Positions 1 to 8,065 of a DNA stretch of 64,000 nt are shown here, in pieces. The DNA comes from Lactiplantibacillus mudanjiangensis. Lineage in GTDB: Bacteria > Bacillota > Bacilli > Lactobacillales > Lactobacillaceae. The stretch spans positions 124,001 through 188,000 of the forward strand of contig NZ_BJDY01000002.1 of assembly GCF_005405385.1 (NCBI RefSeq), written 5' to 3'. The notes beneath the pieces were generated by a model. That model did not search any database. It saw nothing but the letters and a program-made list of their open reading frames with translations, and was not told where the DNA came from. A program made the translations under genes and the position numbers. Position 1 is the stretch's first letter. Each line of letters begins with the position of its first letter.

Positions 1-1126
1 CAATACGGCAACGTTAGGTATTATTGGGATTATCGTTGTGCTTTGTTCGTCTTATTCTTATGCCCGTGAATTGCAGAAGAAATATCAAACGGTTAACGTC
101 TTCTTAGCTGTGATCTTAGCACTGGCGGCCTACTTCGTGATGGTTCCCAAGAACATCAACTTTGCCGATCCTAAAGCAAAAATCATCGAAGGGTTTGCGA
201 CAAGTTTCTTTGATTACTCTGGCATGTTTACCGGACTAATTGTTGGGATGATTTCGGTTTATATTTATGCCCGCTTAAGTAAAAGTAAGATCAAAATTAA
301 GATGCCAGATAGTGTCCCACAAAATATTTTTGATTCATTTGCCTCATTGATTCCGATTACAGGGGCCTTATTCATCTTTGGTATTGTTCGAATTATCATT
401 CAAAGTCTCGGTTTTGTTTCACTGATCGAATTAATTTCAGAAGTTTTAATCAAGCCATTATTAACGGTCGGGACTGGATTACCAGCGATTATTGTCGTCA
501 TTCTGGTCGAACAAATCCTTTGGTTCTTAGGTCTTCATGGGGTCAATATTGTTTGGGGTGTCATGTCGGCGTTCTGGTTACCATTATTTTTACAAGACGT
601 TGCCAAATATGCCGCAACTCAAAGTTTTGCTGGTATTTCAATTGCGCCGAATACGATGACGAACGTTTATGCCATGATCGGTGGTTCTGGGGCGACATTT
701 GGTCTACTGATTGCGATGTTAATCTTTACCCGCAAAGGTGAAAAAGAACGTGAAATTGCGAAATTAGGGTTCATTCCAGGATGTTTTGGGATTAACGAAC
801 CAATTATTTTCGGGTTACCAATCGTATTGAATCCAATTATGTTTATTCCTTGGATCGTCGCACCGTTAATGAACGCTATTATTGCCTACGTCGTGACCAA
901 GATTGGTTGGGTTGTTCCGCTAGTGGTCTTGAATTCCGGTAACGAACCCATTTTCTTGAGTACTTGGATTTTAGGGGCATTCCATACAAGTCCAGTTGTC
1001 TTGACTTTAGTCTTGGTCATTTTAGATGTGCTGGTTTATGCACCATTTGTTATTTTGAATCAACGTAGTGAACGGGCCCAATTTGCTAAAGAAGCAAAGT
1101 TGGCTGCCGCTGCTAGTGAGTCTTAG
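1..1126 (+). CDS. PTS sugar transporter subunit EIIC, lactose/cellobiose family (5' end outside window)
   Basis: The frame is open from base 2, so this is the C-terminal part (about 374 residues) of a longer membrane protein. It has repeated hydrophobic segments and the GINEPIIFGLP motif (near 785-820), a hallmark of the EIIC domain of the lactose/N,N'-diacetylchitobiose/cellobiose PTS family. The domain forms the sugar channel and holds the substrate while EIIB phosphorylates it. The stop lies 26 bases before a GH38 alpha-mannosidase, followed by a GH125 mannosidase, so the imported substrate is probably a mannose-containing glycoside. The methionine at 38 is internal and not the true start. 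The family call is firm; the substrate is inferred from the neighbours. Confidence 0.88.
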   Translation, partial: NTATLGIIGIIVVLCSSYSYARELQKKYQTVNVFLAVILALAAYFVMVPKNINFADPKAKIIEGFATSFFDYSGMFTGLIVGMISVYIYARLSKSKIKIKMPDSVPQNIFDSFASLIPITGALFIFGIVRIIIQSLGFVSLIELISEVLIKPLLTVGTGLPAIIVVILVEQILWFLGLHGVNIVWGVMSAFWLPLFLQDVAKYAATQSFAGISIAPNTMTNVYAMIGGSGATFGLLIAMLIFTRKGEKEREIAKLGFIPGCFGINEPIIFGLPIVLNPIMFIPWIVAPLMNAIIAYVVTKIGWVVPLVVLNSGNEPIFLSTWILGAFHTSPVVLTLVLVILDVLVYAPFVILNQRSERAQFAKEAKLAAAASES

Positions 1127-1152
1127 GGATAAGAGGAAGGTAGAGTTGTCTT

Positions 1153-3768
1153 ATGAAGAATGTCGCAGTCGTGGCACATACGCATTGGGATTTTGAATGG
1201 TACTTCACCCGTCAAGAGGCACGCGTGCAATTTGCCTATCATATGGATGAAGTTCTTGAAGCGTTGGAAACGAATGCCCTAGATTATTACTTATTAGATG
1301 GTCAAATGGCGATTGTTGATGATTATTTACAAGCTGATCCAGAACAATTGCCGATTATGAAAAAATGGGTCAAAGCGGGGCGGTTGTTTGTTGGCCCGTG
1401 GTATACCCAAATTGATGAACTAGTGACAACTGGTGAATCGATTGTCCGAAACTTACAGCAGGGCTTGAAATTAGCTAATGAATTAGGTGGCGCCATGCCA
1501 ATTGGGTACTTGCCAGATTCATTTGGCCAAGGCCAAGATATGCCCAAGATCTACAATGGTTTTGGCATTGATAAAGCCATTTTCTGGCGTGGAATGCCAG
1601 CTGAGCAATCTGCTCGGTATTTTTATTGGACTAGCGATGATGATTCAAAGTTATTAGTCGCTAATCTACGTAATGGTTATCCGGTGGGCACCGAGCTGAT
1701 GGAATCTGAAGATTATCCGTCATTATTGCAAAAGATTAGTTCAGATACTGATGCGACGAATTTGGTTTTACCGGTCGGTGGTGATCAACGACCAGTTGAC
1801 TTTAAGTTAAAAGATCGCATTAAAGCGGCTAACGCGAGTCAAGCTGACTATCAGCTGTATGAGAGTAATTATCCGGAATATTTTGAAAAGCTAGCTCAGG
1901 AACCAAATTTACCAACATATACGGGTGAGTTTGTTGATCCTAGTACGTCTAAGATTCATCGGGGCATCTTTTCGTCACGCGCAGATTTAAAACAGTTATA
2001 TGATCAGCTTGAACGATTGATGACTTATGAAGTTGAACCTTTGATGGCGATTGCCCAAGCCCATGGGGTTAAGACGAAAGCTGGCTTAGTGGCTGAAATT
2101 TGGAAAGTGGTTGCTCGCGGTCAAGCCCATGATTCTTCGGGTGGTTGTAACAGTGATGCGACCAATGCGGACATCAAACATCGTGGCGAAGTGGCGTTAC
2201 AATTGGGTCTGTCACTGAAAGCTTATTTATTACGCAAGTTAAGCAGTCATGTCGACAGTCAGTTGGATTTATTTTTCTGGAATCCAACGCCAGGTTCAAT
2301 GACTCAAGTGCAGACCGTTAAATTAGCAACACGGCAAGCTAGTTTTGACTTATTAGATACGCAAGGGCAACCAGTTGCCTTTCAAGTGCTTGAACAGGAA
2401 ACAGTAGATATGGCGACTTTACGACATGACCCAACTAAGATGGTGGCTGATTTGTATTACGATACCACCATTGCGATGCCGTTAACGATACCGGCAACCG
2501 GTTGGACCGGGTTACAAATTGTTGAAACTGACAAACCGGTTGTACCTGTCAAAACTGGAACGACCATTGACAATCGCTTTTATGAATTATCGGCTGATGC
2601 GACTGGCTTGACCTTAGTCGACAAACGGACTGGCACGGCCTATGCTGATTTCTTGAGTGTAGAAGATGGCGGTGACGAAGGGGATACGTATGATTATTCG
2701 CCAGCCTATCAGGATTGGATCTTAAATCTAGGATTCGCTGATGCCCAGATCAGCGGGATCGTTGGTCAATTTGAATCACGATTAACACTATGTGGTGAAT
2801 GGCAACTACCAGCCGATCTGACGGCTCGAGCAGCACACCAGGCGAATCAAGTGTTGCCATATACGTTGACGTTAACTTTAAAACAAGCTGACCCGACCAT
2901 TGGTTTTAGTCTATCGGTGGACAACCAAGTTAAAGATCATCGGTTACGGTTAGTGATGACAACTCCGATTGAAGCTGAAGATAGTTATGCTGATACGCCA
3001 TTTGGCTATTTAAAACGGCCGGTTATCGATCCACATTTAACGACTTGGCAGCAGATCGGCTACCATGAAGAACCAACGGCATTACGGCCAATGCTACATT
3101 TCGCCAATATTCATGATGACCAGTTAAGTTGGAGCTTTTTAGGATTAGGACCGAAAGATTTTCAAGTAATTGGGGAACATTTCAATCAGTTAGCCATAAC
3201 CTTGTATCGCGGTGTGGGCTACTTAGGTCGACCAGACTTAATTCGACGTCCGAGTGACGCTTCTGGGTTGCAAACAAAATATGTGCCAACACCAGCTAGC
3301 CAGTTACAGGGGCCAATGACCTTTGCTGGCGGTATCTGTTTAGATCCGACCTATGAACCAGCTAGCTTACAAGCACGGCATCATGCCTTATCGCGTGGGA
3401 CGTTAGCTTATCAAAATCAGACCTTGGATCGATTTACGAGTCCGATTCAATATTTCCAAATTAATCAAAATCCGCGGCCGTTAACGCAAACTGCGCCATT
3501 ATTGCAATTAGCAGCGCCACAACTAGTGGTTAGTGCGTTGACCATGACACCGGACGAGACCGGCTTAGTGTTACGGGTTTATAGTCCAACTAAGCAAGCA
3601 ATTGAGCGGCCTGGGCGACTTGATTTTGAACAACCCGTAACGTTGAAGGCATTAGACTTGAATCATGTTGTTAAAGAAAATTTGACAACCGGTGTCACTA
3701 AATATGACTTGGCGGCTTTTCGCCCAGGTGAGATTCGAACTTATGGTATTTATCAATACCCAAAATAG
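1153..3768 (+). CDS. Alpha-mannosidase, glycoside hydrolase family 38
   Basis: This 871-residue cytoplasmic enzyme has no signal peptide. The N-terminus carries the GH38 zinc-site motif HTHWDFEW (H11 and D13 as expected ligands). The nucleophile motif PDSFGQ places the catalytic aspartate at about residue 122. A second conserved stretch, RGQAHDSSGGCNSD, lies near residue 320, and the C-terminal half is beta-rich, as in MngB-type enzymes. GH38 enzymes release alpha-linked mannose by a retaining mechanism, and in bacteria often act on phosphorylated mannosides brought in by a PTS. It sits between the PTS EIIC and a GH125 gene, with short spacing and an AAGAGGAAGG ribosome site, so one operon is likely. 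The exact linkage cannot be read from sequence. Confidence 0.93.
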   Translation: MKNVAVVAHTHWDFEWYFTRQEARVQFAYHMDEVLEALETNALDYYLLDGQMAIVDDYLQADPEQLPIMKKWVKAGRLFVGPWYTQIDELVTTGESIVRNLQQGLKLANELGGAMPIGYLPDSFGQGQDMPKIYNGFGIDKAIFWRGMPAEQSARYFYWTSDDDSKLLVANLRNGYPVGTELMESEDYPSLLQKISSDTDATNLVLPVGGDQRPVDFKLKDRIKAANASQADYQLYESNYPEYFEKLAQEPNLPTYTGEFVDPSTSKIHRGIFSSRADLKQLYDQLERLMTYEVEPLMAIAQAHGVKTKAGLVAEIWKVVARGQAHDSSGGCNSDATNADIKHRGEVALQLGLSLKAYLLRKLSSHVDSQLDLFFWNPTPGSMTQVQTVKLATRQASFDLLDTQGQPVAFQVLEQETVDMATLRHDPTKMVADLYYDTTIAMPLTIPATGWTGLQIVETDKPVVPVKTGTTIDNRFYELSADATGLTLVDKRTGTAYADFLSVEDGGDEGDTYDYSPAYQDWILNLGFADAQISGIVGQFESRLTLCGEWQLPADLTARAAHQANQVLPYTLTLTLKQADPTIGFSLSVDNQVKDHRLRLVMTTPIEAEDSYADTPFGYLKRPVIDPHLTTWQQIGYHEEPTALRPMLHFANIHDDQLSWSFLGLGPKDFQVIGEHFNQLAITLYRGVGYLGRPDLIRRPSDASGLQTKYVPTPASQLQGPMTFAGGICLDPTYEPASLQARHHALSRGTLAYQNQTLDRFTSPIQYFQINQNPRPLTQTAPLLQLAAPQLVVSALTMTPDETGLVLRVYSPTKQAIERPGRLDFEQPVTLKALDLNHVVKENLTTGVTKYDLAAFRPGEIRTYGIYQYPK

Positions 3769-3788
3769 TGTTAAAGGAGCAGTGAGCG

Positions 3789-5057
3789 ATGGCAATCGAT
3801 TTAAAAGCAGTGGCGATAGCAATTGATCGCTTTGCAGCGAAACAACAATTAGCAACACCAGCCACGACAGCGCTATTTCAGCACTTATTGGGCGATGCGC
3901 TGACTAAAGCGACAACGGCGGAAGCGGATGGCACTTACTTTGTTAAAACGGGTGATATTCCAGCGATGTGGTTACGCGATGCGACATTTCAAGTGTTGCC
4001 ATATGTGCAATTAATTGATGACATTCCAGACTTACAGCCAATTTTGATCGGAGTATTGCGGCGTGAATTGCGTTATCTTCAACACGATCCGTATGCTAAT
4101 GCGTTTAATGAAACGGCATCGGGCGCTCATTGGAGTGATGATGAATCGGACTTGCCGATTTCGGACCTCGTCTGGGAACGCAAATTTGAGGTTGATTCCT
4201 TGTGTGCGCCGCTATTGTTAGCCCTACGTTTATATGAACAGACTGGGATCACGACTTATCTTGATGCCGAATTTTGGCAAACATTAGGGATCATTTTGAC
4301 GGTGCTTGAAACTGAACAACAACATGCCACGCGATCAACTTACTATTTCAAACGGGAGAATTGCCCCGCTAACGATACATTAACGCATGATGGTCGGGGG
4401 GCTCCGGTCGCTGAAACCGGAATGATCTGGAACGGCTTTCGACCAAGTGACAATGCTTCGGAATTAGGTTATCACGTCCCGTCTAATATGTTTGTGGTGG
4501 CAATGTTACGTGGCCTGTTGCCGCTCGTACCGACTGAACATACATCGTTAAGGACTCGAATGCAACAACTGATGAAGCAGATCGAACAAGGTATTACGGA
4601 TTATGCAGTGGTGATTTTACCAACCGGCAAAAAGGGTTATGCGTATGAAGTTGACGGTCTAGGTCATGCTAAGTTGATGGATGATGCTAATGTCCCAAGT
4701 TTGCTGTCTTTGCCATTTATTGGCTACACTGATGTTGATAATCCACTGTATCAAGCAACGCGCCAATTTGTGTTGAGTGCGGACAATCCGTATTATTACC
4801 AAGGATCGGTATTGCAGGGAGTTGGGAGCAATCATACGCCCAATGACTATGTCTGGCCGATTAGTTTGGCGATGGTCGGGTTAACCACCACTGACAAGCA
4901 GGTCAAACAACAACAATTGGCGTTAATTGCGGCGACTGACAATGGCACTAAGCAGTGTCATGAGAGTGTGCATATGGATGATACGAGTCAATATACCCGA
5001 GATTGGTTCTCGTGGGCCAATATGACTTATTGTCAATTAGCATTGGAGTTGATTTAA
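3789..5057 (+). CDS. Exo-alpha-1,6-mannosidase-like protein, glycoside hydrolase family 125
   Basis: A 422-residue cytoplasmic protein matching the GH125 (former DUF1237) family. It has TGDIPAMWLRDATFQ near residue 57, WERKFEVDSLC near residue 133, MIWNGFRPSDNA near residue 214 and NYVWP-like NDYVWPISLAMVGL near residue 353. Members are metal-independent inverting exo-mannosidases that remove alpha-1,6-mannose. The start follows an AAAGGAG site 20 bases after the GH38 stop, so the two are surely cotranscribed. Together with the EIIC they form a small pathway that imports a mannosylated compound and trims both linkage types. It is the last gene of the operon. Confidence 0.9.
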   Translation: MAIDLKAVAIAIDRFAAKQQLATPATTALFQHLLGDALTKATTAEADGTYFVKTGDIPAMWLRDATFQVLPYVQLIDDIPDLQPILIGVLRRELRYLQHDPYANAFNETASGAHWSDDESDLPISDLVWERKFEVDSLCAPLLLALRLYEQTGITTYLDAEFWQTLGIILTVLETEQQHATRSTYYFKRENCPANDTLTHDGRGAPVAETGMIWNGFRPSDNASELGYHVPSNMFVVAMLRGLLPLVPTEHTSLRTRMQQLMKQIEQGITDYAVVILPTGKKGYAYEVDGLGHAKLMDDANVPSLLSLPFIGYTDVDNPLYQATRQFVLSADNPYYYQGSVLQGVGSNHTPNDYVWPISLAMVGLTTTDKQVKQQQLALIAATDNGTKQCHESVHMDDTSQYTRDWFSWANMTYCQLALELI

Positions 5058-5070
5058 CAGGCTTAAAAAG

Positions 5071-5619
5071 CTAAAGGTTGAAACTTACTCATCGTCAGTA
5101 GGGACCTTGCTAGAGTTGACTTGAATACCCTTAATTAGTTACCTCCGGCTGTCAGTGATTCTGCCAGCTGTGGGGACCGATTTCAGCCAAAAGGCGGGCT
5201 TCAATCTCGCTTGAAAGCCTAGCAAAAAACACTAGTCTTTCAAGACGTCCACGTCGTAAGTCCGGTAGAAACACCCGGACAACGACGTTTTCACGGCTGG
5301 CGCCATCACTGACGGCCTGCGGTTAAGCGACGATCATTGTTTAAAACAATGATTTGGTCACAAATCTAGCCGGGAGTGAGTCTAATCTGGGCCCAGCCGT
5401 GGGTGTTTCTTAGCGTTTTTTGCTTAGAAACTGGCGCTTTTGAAACGCCGACCTTTGCGGTTCAAAACGAAATCCAAGACCGAACTTTGGCTTGGATTGT
5501 CCATCCACAGCGTTCCGGCCCGGATTGGGCGAACGGTAGGCGGCAAGTTTCACTATTTTTGACCGTTAAATGCCTATCCTATCAATGGTTAAGTCTAAAA
5601 TTCAGCTTTCAACCTTTAG
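5071..5619. repeat. Hairpin-rich intergenic repeat element with 13-bp terminal inverted repeats
   Basis: This stretch between convergent genes holds no credible gene. It begins with CTAAAGGTTGAAA (5071-5083) and ends with the exact inverse TTTCAACCTTTAG (5607-5619). The first about 130 bases match, inverted, the sequence at 43041-43174. The rest is a chain of self-complementary blocks. ACGTCGT and ACGACGT enclose GTCCGG/CCGGAC (about 5250-5290). ATCATTGTTTAAAACAATGAT is described by its arms ATCATTGTT/AACAATGAT (about 5333-5353). AATCCAAG/CTTGGATT lies at about 5471-5498. Such a layout suggests a non-autonomous mobile repeat or a structured RNA. A 105-codon open frame inside it (5376-5693) is probably chance. 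Confidence 0.7.
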
Positions 5620-5630
5620 TTAAAAAGCTA

Positions 5631-5678
5631 AAAGACAGGCACCATCCCATTACTATCAGGGGACATGCCTGTCTTTTT
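5631..5678. terminator. Bidirectional rho-independent terminator
   Basis: An 11-bp stem, AAAGACAGGCA paired with TGCCTGTCTTT, is flanked by A and T runs. It lies between the convergent mannosidase operon and the flavin-type gene and can serve both strands. Confidence 0.85.
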
Positions 5679-5693
5679 ACGATAAATGACTAA

Positions 5694-6065
5694 TTAAATT
5701 TTTTGTTGAATATCATCAATTGTGACTTTCAAAACTTCGCGGACCCATGGGAATTGTGCTTTTTTGGCGTCAAATTCGGTGCCACTGGCTAAGAATTCAC
5801 CGTGACCATGAACATGGAAGCCGGCGCCCGGGCCAACGGTGCCTTCGACTTCTTTACTACCCATCGTAAGCGTTACGGTATTGTCGGTCTCAAAGTCGTG
5901 TTCAATACTCCGCATTCCCGCAGCTGGAATCAATAAGTAATTGTCATCAGCGTTAATGGTAATGTAAGAGTTCCAAGTGTTCACAACACTAGCAGGCTGG
6001 GCATTAATCGTAATAATCGTCGTGGCGCCTTCGTGGGCCATCACGTCTAAAAATTTAGCATCCAT
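5694..6065 (-). CDS. Pyridoxamine 5'-phosphate oxidase family (FMN-binding split-barrel) protein
   Basis: A 123-residue protein shaped like small PNPOx-like split barrels: an N-terminal helix, a run of beta strands (TIITINAQPASVVNTWNSYI, TLTMGSKEVEG) and a C-terminal FPWVREVLKVTI segment. These proteins bind FMN or related cofactors, and many small members have no assigned reaction. The ATG at 6065 follows AAGGTG at a good distance and is preferred over the in-frame TTG six bases upstream. It may be read together with the next upstream gene on this strand, 61 bases away. GFHVHGHGEF is a notable histidine/glycine cluster. The family is likely; the substrate is unknown. Confidence 0.72.
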   Translation of the reverse strand: MDAKFLDVMAHEGATTIITINAQPASVVNTWNSYITINADDNYLLIPAAGMRSIEHDFETDNTVTLTMGSKEVEGTVGPGAGFHVHGHGEFLASGTEFDAKKAQFPWVREVLKVTIDDIQQKI

Positions 6066-6126
6066 TATCAAATCACACCTTATCTTTAAATTACTGATCG
6101 AACATCGGTACCCCTATTATACGGGC

Positions 6127-6690
6127 TTAATCAAGTGAGACCAATTCAATTTTACCAACGGCAATCGGGAGGGTGACGTGTGCATCATATGTGGCAACCT
6201 CACCAGCAACTGAACTTGGCAACTGTAAGCTGTTAGCAACGCCATGAATATAGATGACGCGTTTATCTAACGTGAGTTCACTGTCATGAAAGACTTGCTT
6301 GAATTGGGTGTCGAGTTCCTTTAATGGCACGATCTTGGTATAGGCAAAATATCCGTTGACATCGGCAACTGGATAGGCATCGTTCGCCACATCCATGGTT
6401 TCTGGCGTATCGTTGAATGGCACCATTGTTGTCCCAGAAACGGGTTCAGTTTCAGGCAAGTCGACGAAACCGTCGTGATTCACATCTTGAGCCATCGTGG
6501 CAATCGAGGCCTCTTGACCATCTGGGAAGCCGTGAAAATGTTCCCAGTGTTGGATATTAGCGGGAGTGTCAAACATCTCGATGGTCACGATTAATTGATC
6601 CTTAGTTTGAACAAAGCTTGCTTGCCCATGAGCGGCGGTACCGATAGCGTCTGCATTTAATGGCATGATTTTAGCTTGATAAAGTTTCAT
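6127..6690 (-). CDS. Hypothetical protein with a calcium-loop-like motif, divergent from a Crp/Fnr regulator
   Basis: A 187-residue soluble protein that I do not recognise. The ATG at 6690 follows AGGAG; the longer open frame upstream runs through the promoter region and is discarded. The segment DVNHDGFVDLPETE (about residues 69-82) resembles an EF-hand or dockerin calcium loop. HWEHFHGF (about residues 48-55) is rich in histidine and aromatic residues and could bind metal. There is no signal peptide or membrane segment. It is transcribed away from the Crp/Fnr gene from a promoter with a plausible TACAAT -10 box (6724-6729) and an FNR-like box upstream, so it is probably a target of that regulator. 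Confidence 0.6.
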   Translation of the reverse strand: MKLYQAKIMPLNADAIGTAAHGQASFVQTKDQLIVTIEMFDTPANIQHWEHFHGFPDGQEASIATMAQDVNHDGFVDLPETEPVSGTTMVPFNDTPETMDVANDAYPVADVNGYFAYTKIVPLKELDTQFKQVFHDSELTLDKRVIYIHGVANSLQLPSSVAGEVATYDAHVTLPIAVGKIELVSLD

Positions 6691-6751
6691 AATGAAGTTT
6701 CTCCTAGATTTAATGTTGACCTTATTGTATACTGAGGCCACTTTTGAAAAA

Positions 6752-6765
6752 TTGATATATGTCAA
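6752..6765. promoter_or_regulatory. FNR/CRP-type operator between divergent genes
   Basis: TTGATATATGTCAA matches the FNR consensus TTGATnnnnATCAA with one mismatch. Read leftward, a TACAAT -10 box at 6724-6729 would place +1 near 6717, so the box centre falls at about -41.5, the classical activating position. Read rightward, the box lies immediately before the ribosome site of the Crp/Fnr gene, which suggests autoregulation. Confidence 0.6.
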
Positions 6766-6779
6766 GAAAGGAACAAAAA

Positions 6780-7424
6780 ATGACGCATTCGGCATTTAAA
6801 TGTGTACAAGGGGCTCCAATTTTTCGTGGCCTGTCTGAAGATGATTTGGCAACACTAGCAAAGATTTCGATTCATCAGCAGTTATTTCGACAGGGGACGG
6901 TGTTGTATGATCCGACAACCCCGTTAGATCGTATGATGATTATTGATCAGGGGCGGGTCAAAGTGTATCAGTTGAACGAAAATGGTAAGGAAAAGATCCT
7001 ATATATGTTGCGTCCCGGTAATATTGATAGCGAAGCGGCGTTATTTAGTCAGCGGCAGCATTTTAATTATGCGGAGACGGTTGAAGACACTCGAATTTGT
7101 TCCATTAGTAATCAGGATTTTCAGACGTTACTGCACCAAGTACCAACTTTAGCGTTTAATTTGATCAATGTTTTAGGCGAACGGTTAACAGCATTGGAAA
7201 CCATGAGCGCACAGACGAGTAATTTGGAAGCAAAGGATCGCTTGTTAACCTATTTACAACAAATCGGTCAGCAACAGAACCAGACCATATTTAAGTTGCC
7301 AGTAAAGAAACGAGAACTTGCTAGTTTTTTAGGCATTACACCTGAAACACTAAGCCGGCAATTCAAGTTGTTAATAACGGCCGATCTCATAAAAGTCGAT
7401 GGTCGACAAATTACCTTGCTGTAA
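6780..7424 (+). CDS. Crp/Fnr family transcriptional regulator (FLP-like)
   Basis: A 214-residue regulator. The N-terminal cyclic-nucleotide-binding-like barrel (about residues 15-125) contains MMIIDQGRVKVYQL and PGNIDSEAALF. The C-terminal Crp-type helix-turn-helix (about 170-205) contains KKRELASFLGITPETLSRQFKLL. The ATG at 6780 follows AGAAAGGA. Cys8 and Cys107 are placed like the two redox cysteines of Lactobacillus casei FLP (Cys5 and Cys112); no 4Fe-4S cysteine cluster is present. It therefore may sense oxidation through a disulfide, which is inference. Its likely operator TTGATATATGTCAA sits just upstream and is shared with the divergent gene. Confidence 0.88.
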   Translation: MTHSAFKCVQGAPIFRGLSEDDLATLAKISIHQQLFRQGTVLYDPTTPLDRMMIIDQGRVKVYQLNENGKEKILYMLRPGNIDSEAALFSQRQHFNYAETVEDTRICSISNQDFQTLLHQVPTLAFNLINVLGERLTALETMSAQTSNLEAKDRLLTYLQQIGQQQNQTIFKLPVKKRELASFLGITPETLSRQFKLLITADLIKVDGRQITLL

Positions 7425-7796
7425 ATAAGCGAAAAAGTTGAATAGCCGTGTTTACTCACAAAAGTCTTGGCTTTTTTAAAGTCAGGGCTTTTAAATTGCA
7501 TTAAATTAGGGATTAACACAGTCAAAAGAGATAATCTAATCATTTTTATAAACAAAAAGTTATTATTTCAACAGAAAAAGGCAAATTTTTTTAAGAAATT
7601 ATAGTTAAATAGGTAAACCATTAGCTTTATTTAGTCATAATTCAAGCCATTTTGAGTAGCCTTTATAATTATTATTTATGGCTTTTAAAGGTGATAAAAA
7701 GTGCGTCACTCTAAACTGATGGGTACTGTTTATTACGGATTTATAATAAAAATCACCTGTTAATGCCTATTTCTGGGCTTTAGTGAAGTTTGTAAG

Positions 7797-7825
7797 TTGA
7801 CTATGAAAATAAATATGATTAATAC
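7797..7825 (+). promoter_or_regulatory. Sigma-A-type promoter for the surface-protein gene
   Basis: TTGACT (7797-7802), a 17-base spacer and TAATAC (7820-7825) form a reasonable housekeeping promoter. Transcription would begin near 7832 and give a leader of about 234 bases. Confidence 0.5.
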
Positions 7826-7865
7826 TAATCCCTAATTAATTGTGGAAAAACGCAAATAAACGTTA

Positions 7866-8010
7866 CCCCACAGATGCCAGCTTTGCCATCGTCGATATGC
7901 TTGAACATAACTGTTTTGGCGGCTGTAAGGGGTTGCACCAATTAAGTTCAAGGGATATATTATTGATGAACATAAAGATTTGATCAGGCGCCGAATTAAA
8001 TCTTTTTTTA
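7866..8010 (+). promoter_or_regulatory. Candidate cis-regulatory leader RNA with interlocking stems and attenuator-like hairpin
   Basis: CCCCACAG (7866-7873) can pair with CTGTaaGGGG (7923-7932). CTTGAAC (7900-7906) can pair with GTTCAAG (7946-7952). The two helices interlock, so they form a pseudoknot or exclude each other. AAAGATTT (7974-7981) pairs with AAATCTTT (7998-8005) followed by further T residues, as in a terminator, with the gene starting 55 bases later. No known riboswitch class is recognised. Confidence 0.4.
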
Positions 8011-8065
8011 ATTGTAATAATGACAATTATTTAAGGGTCTTAACAAGAAAAAGGAGTCCTATACC

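Larger units (their letters stand above)
7425..8065 (+). other. Long AT-rich region with promoter and structured leader before the surface-protein gene
   Basis: No gene is supported in these 641 bases. The first 370 are AT-rich, with a distant inverted repeat AGGTGAT (7689-7695)/ATCACCT (7752-7758). A promoter is seen at 7797-7825. From 7858 to 7952 the base composition rises and complementary blocks appear. A terminator-like hairpin follows at 7974-8010, then a good ribosome site AAGGAG at 8051. Confidence 0.5.

Noticed and set aside
5376-5693. A 105-codon plus-strand frame downstream of the GH125 gene
   Set aside because: It lies within the hairpin-rich repeat and its end runs through the terminator at 5631-5678. 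It has no ribosome site and its composition is not protein-like.
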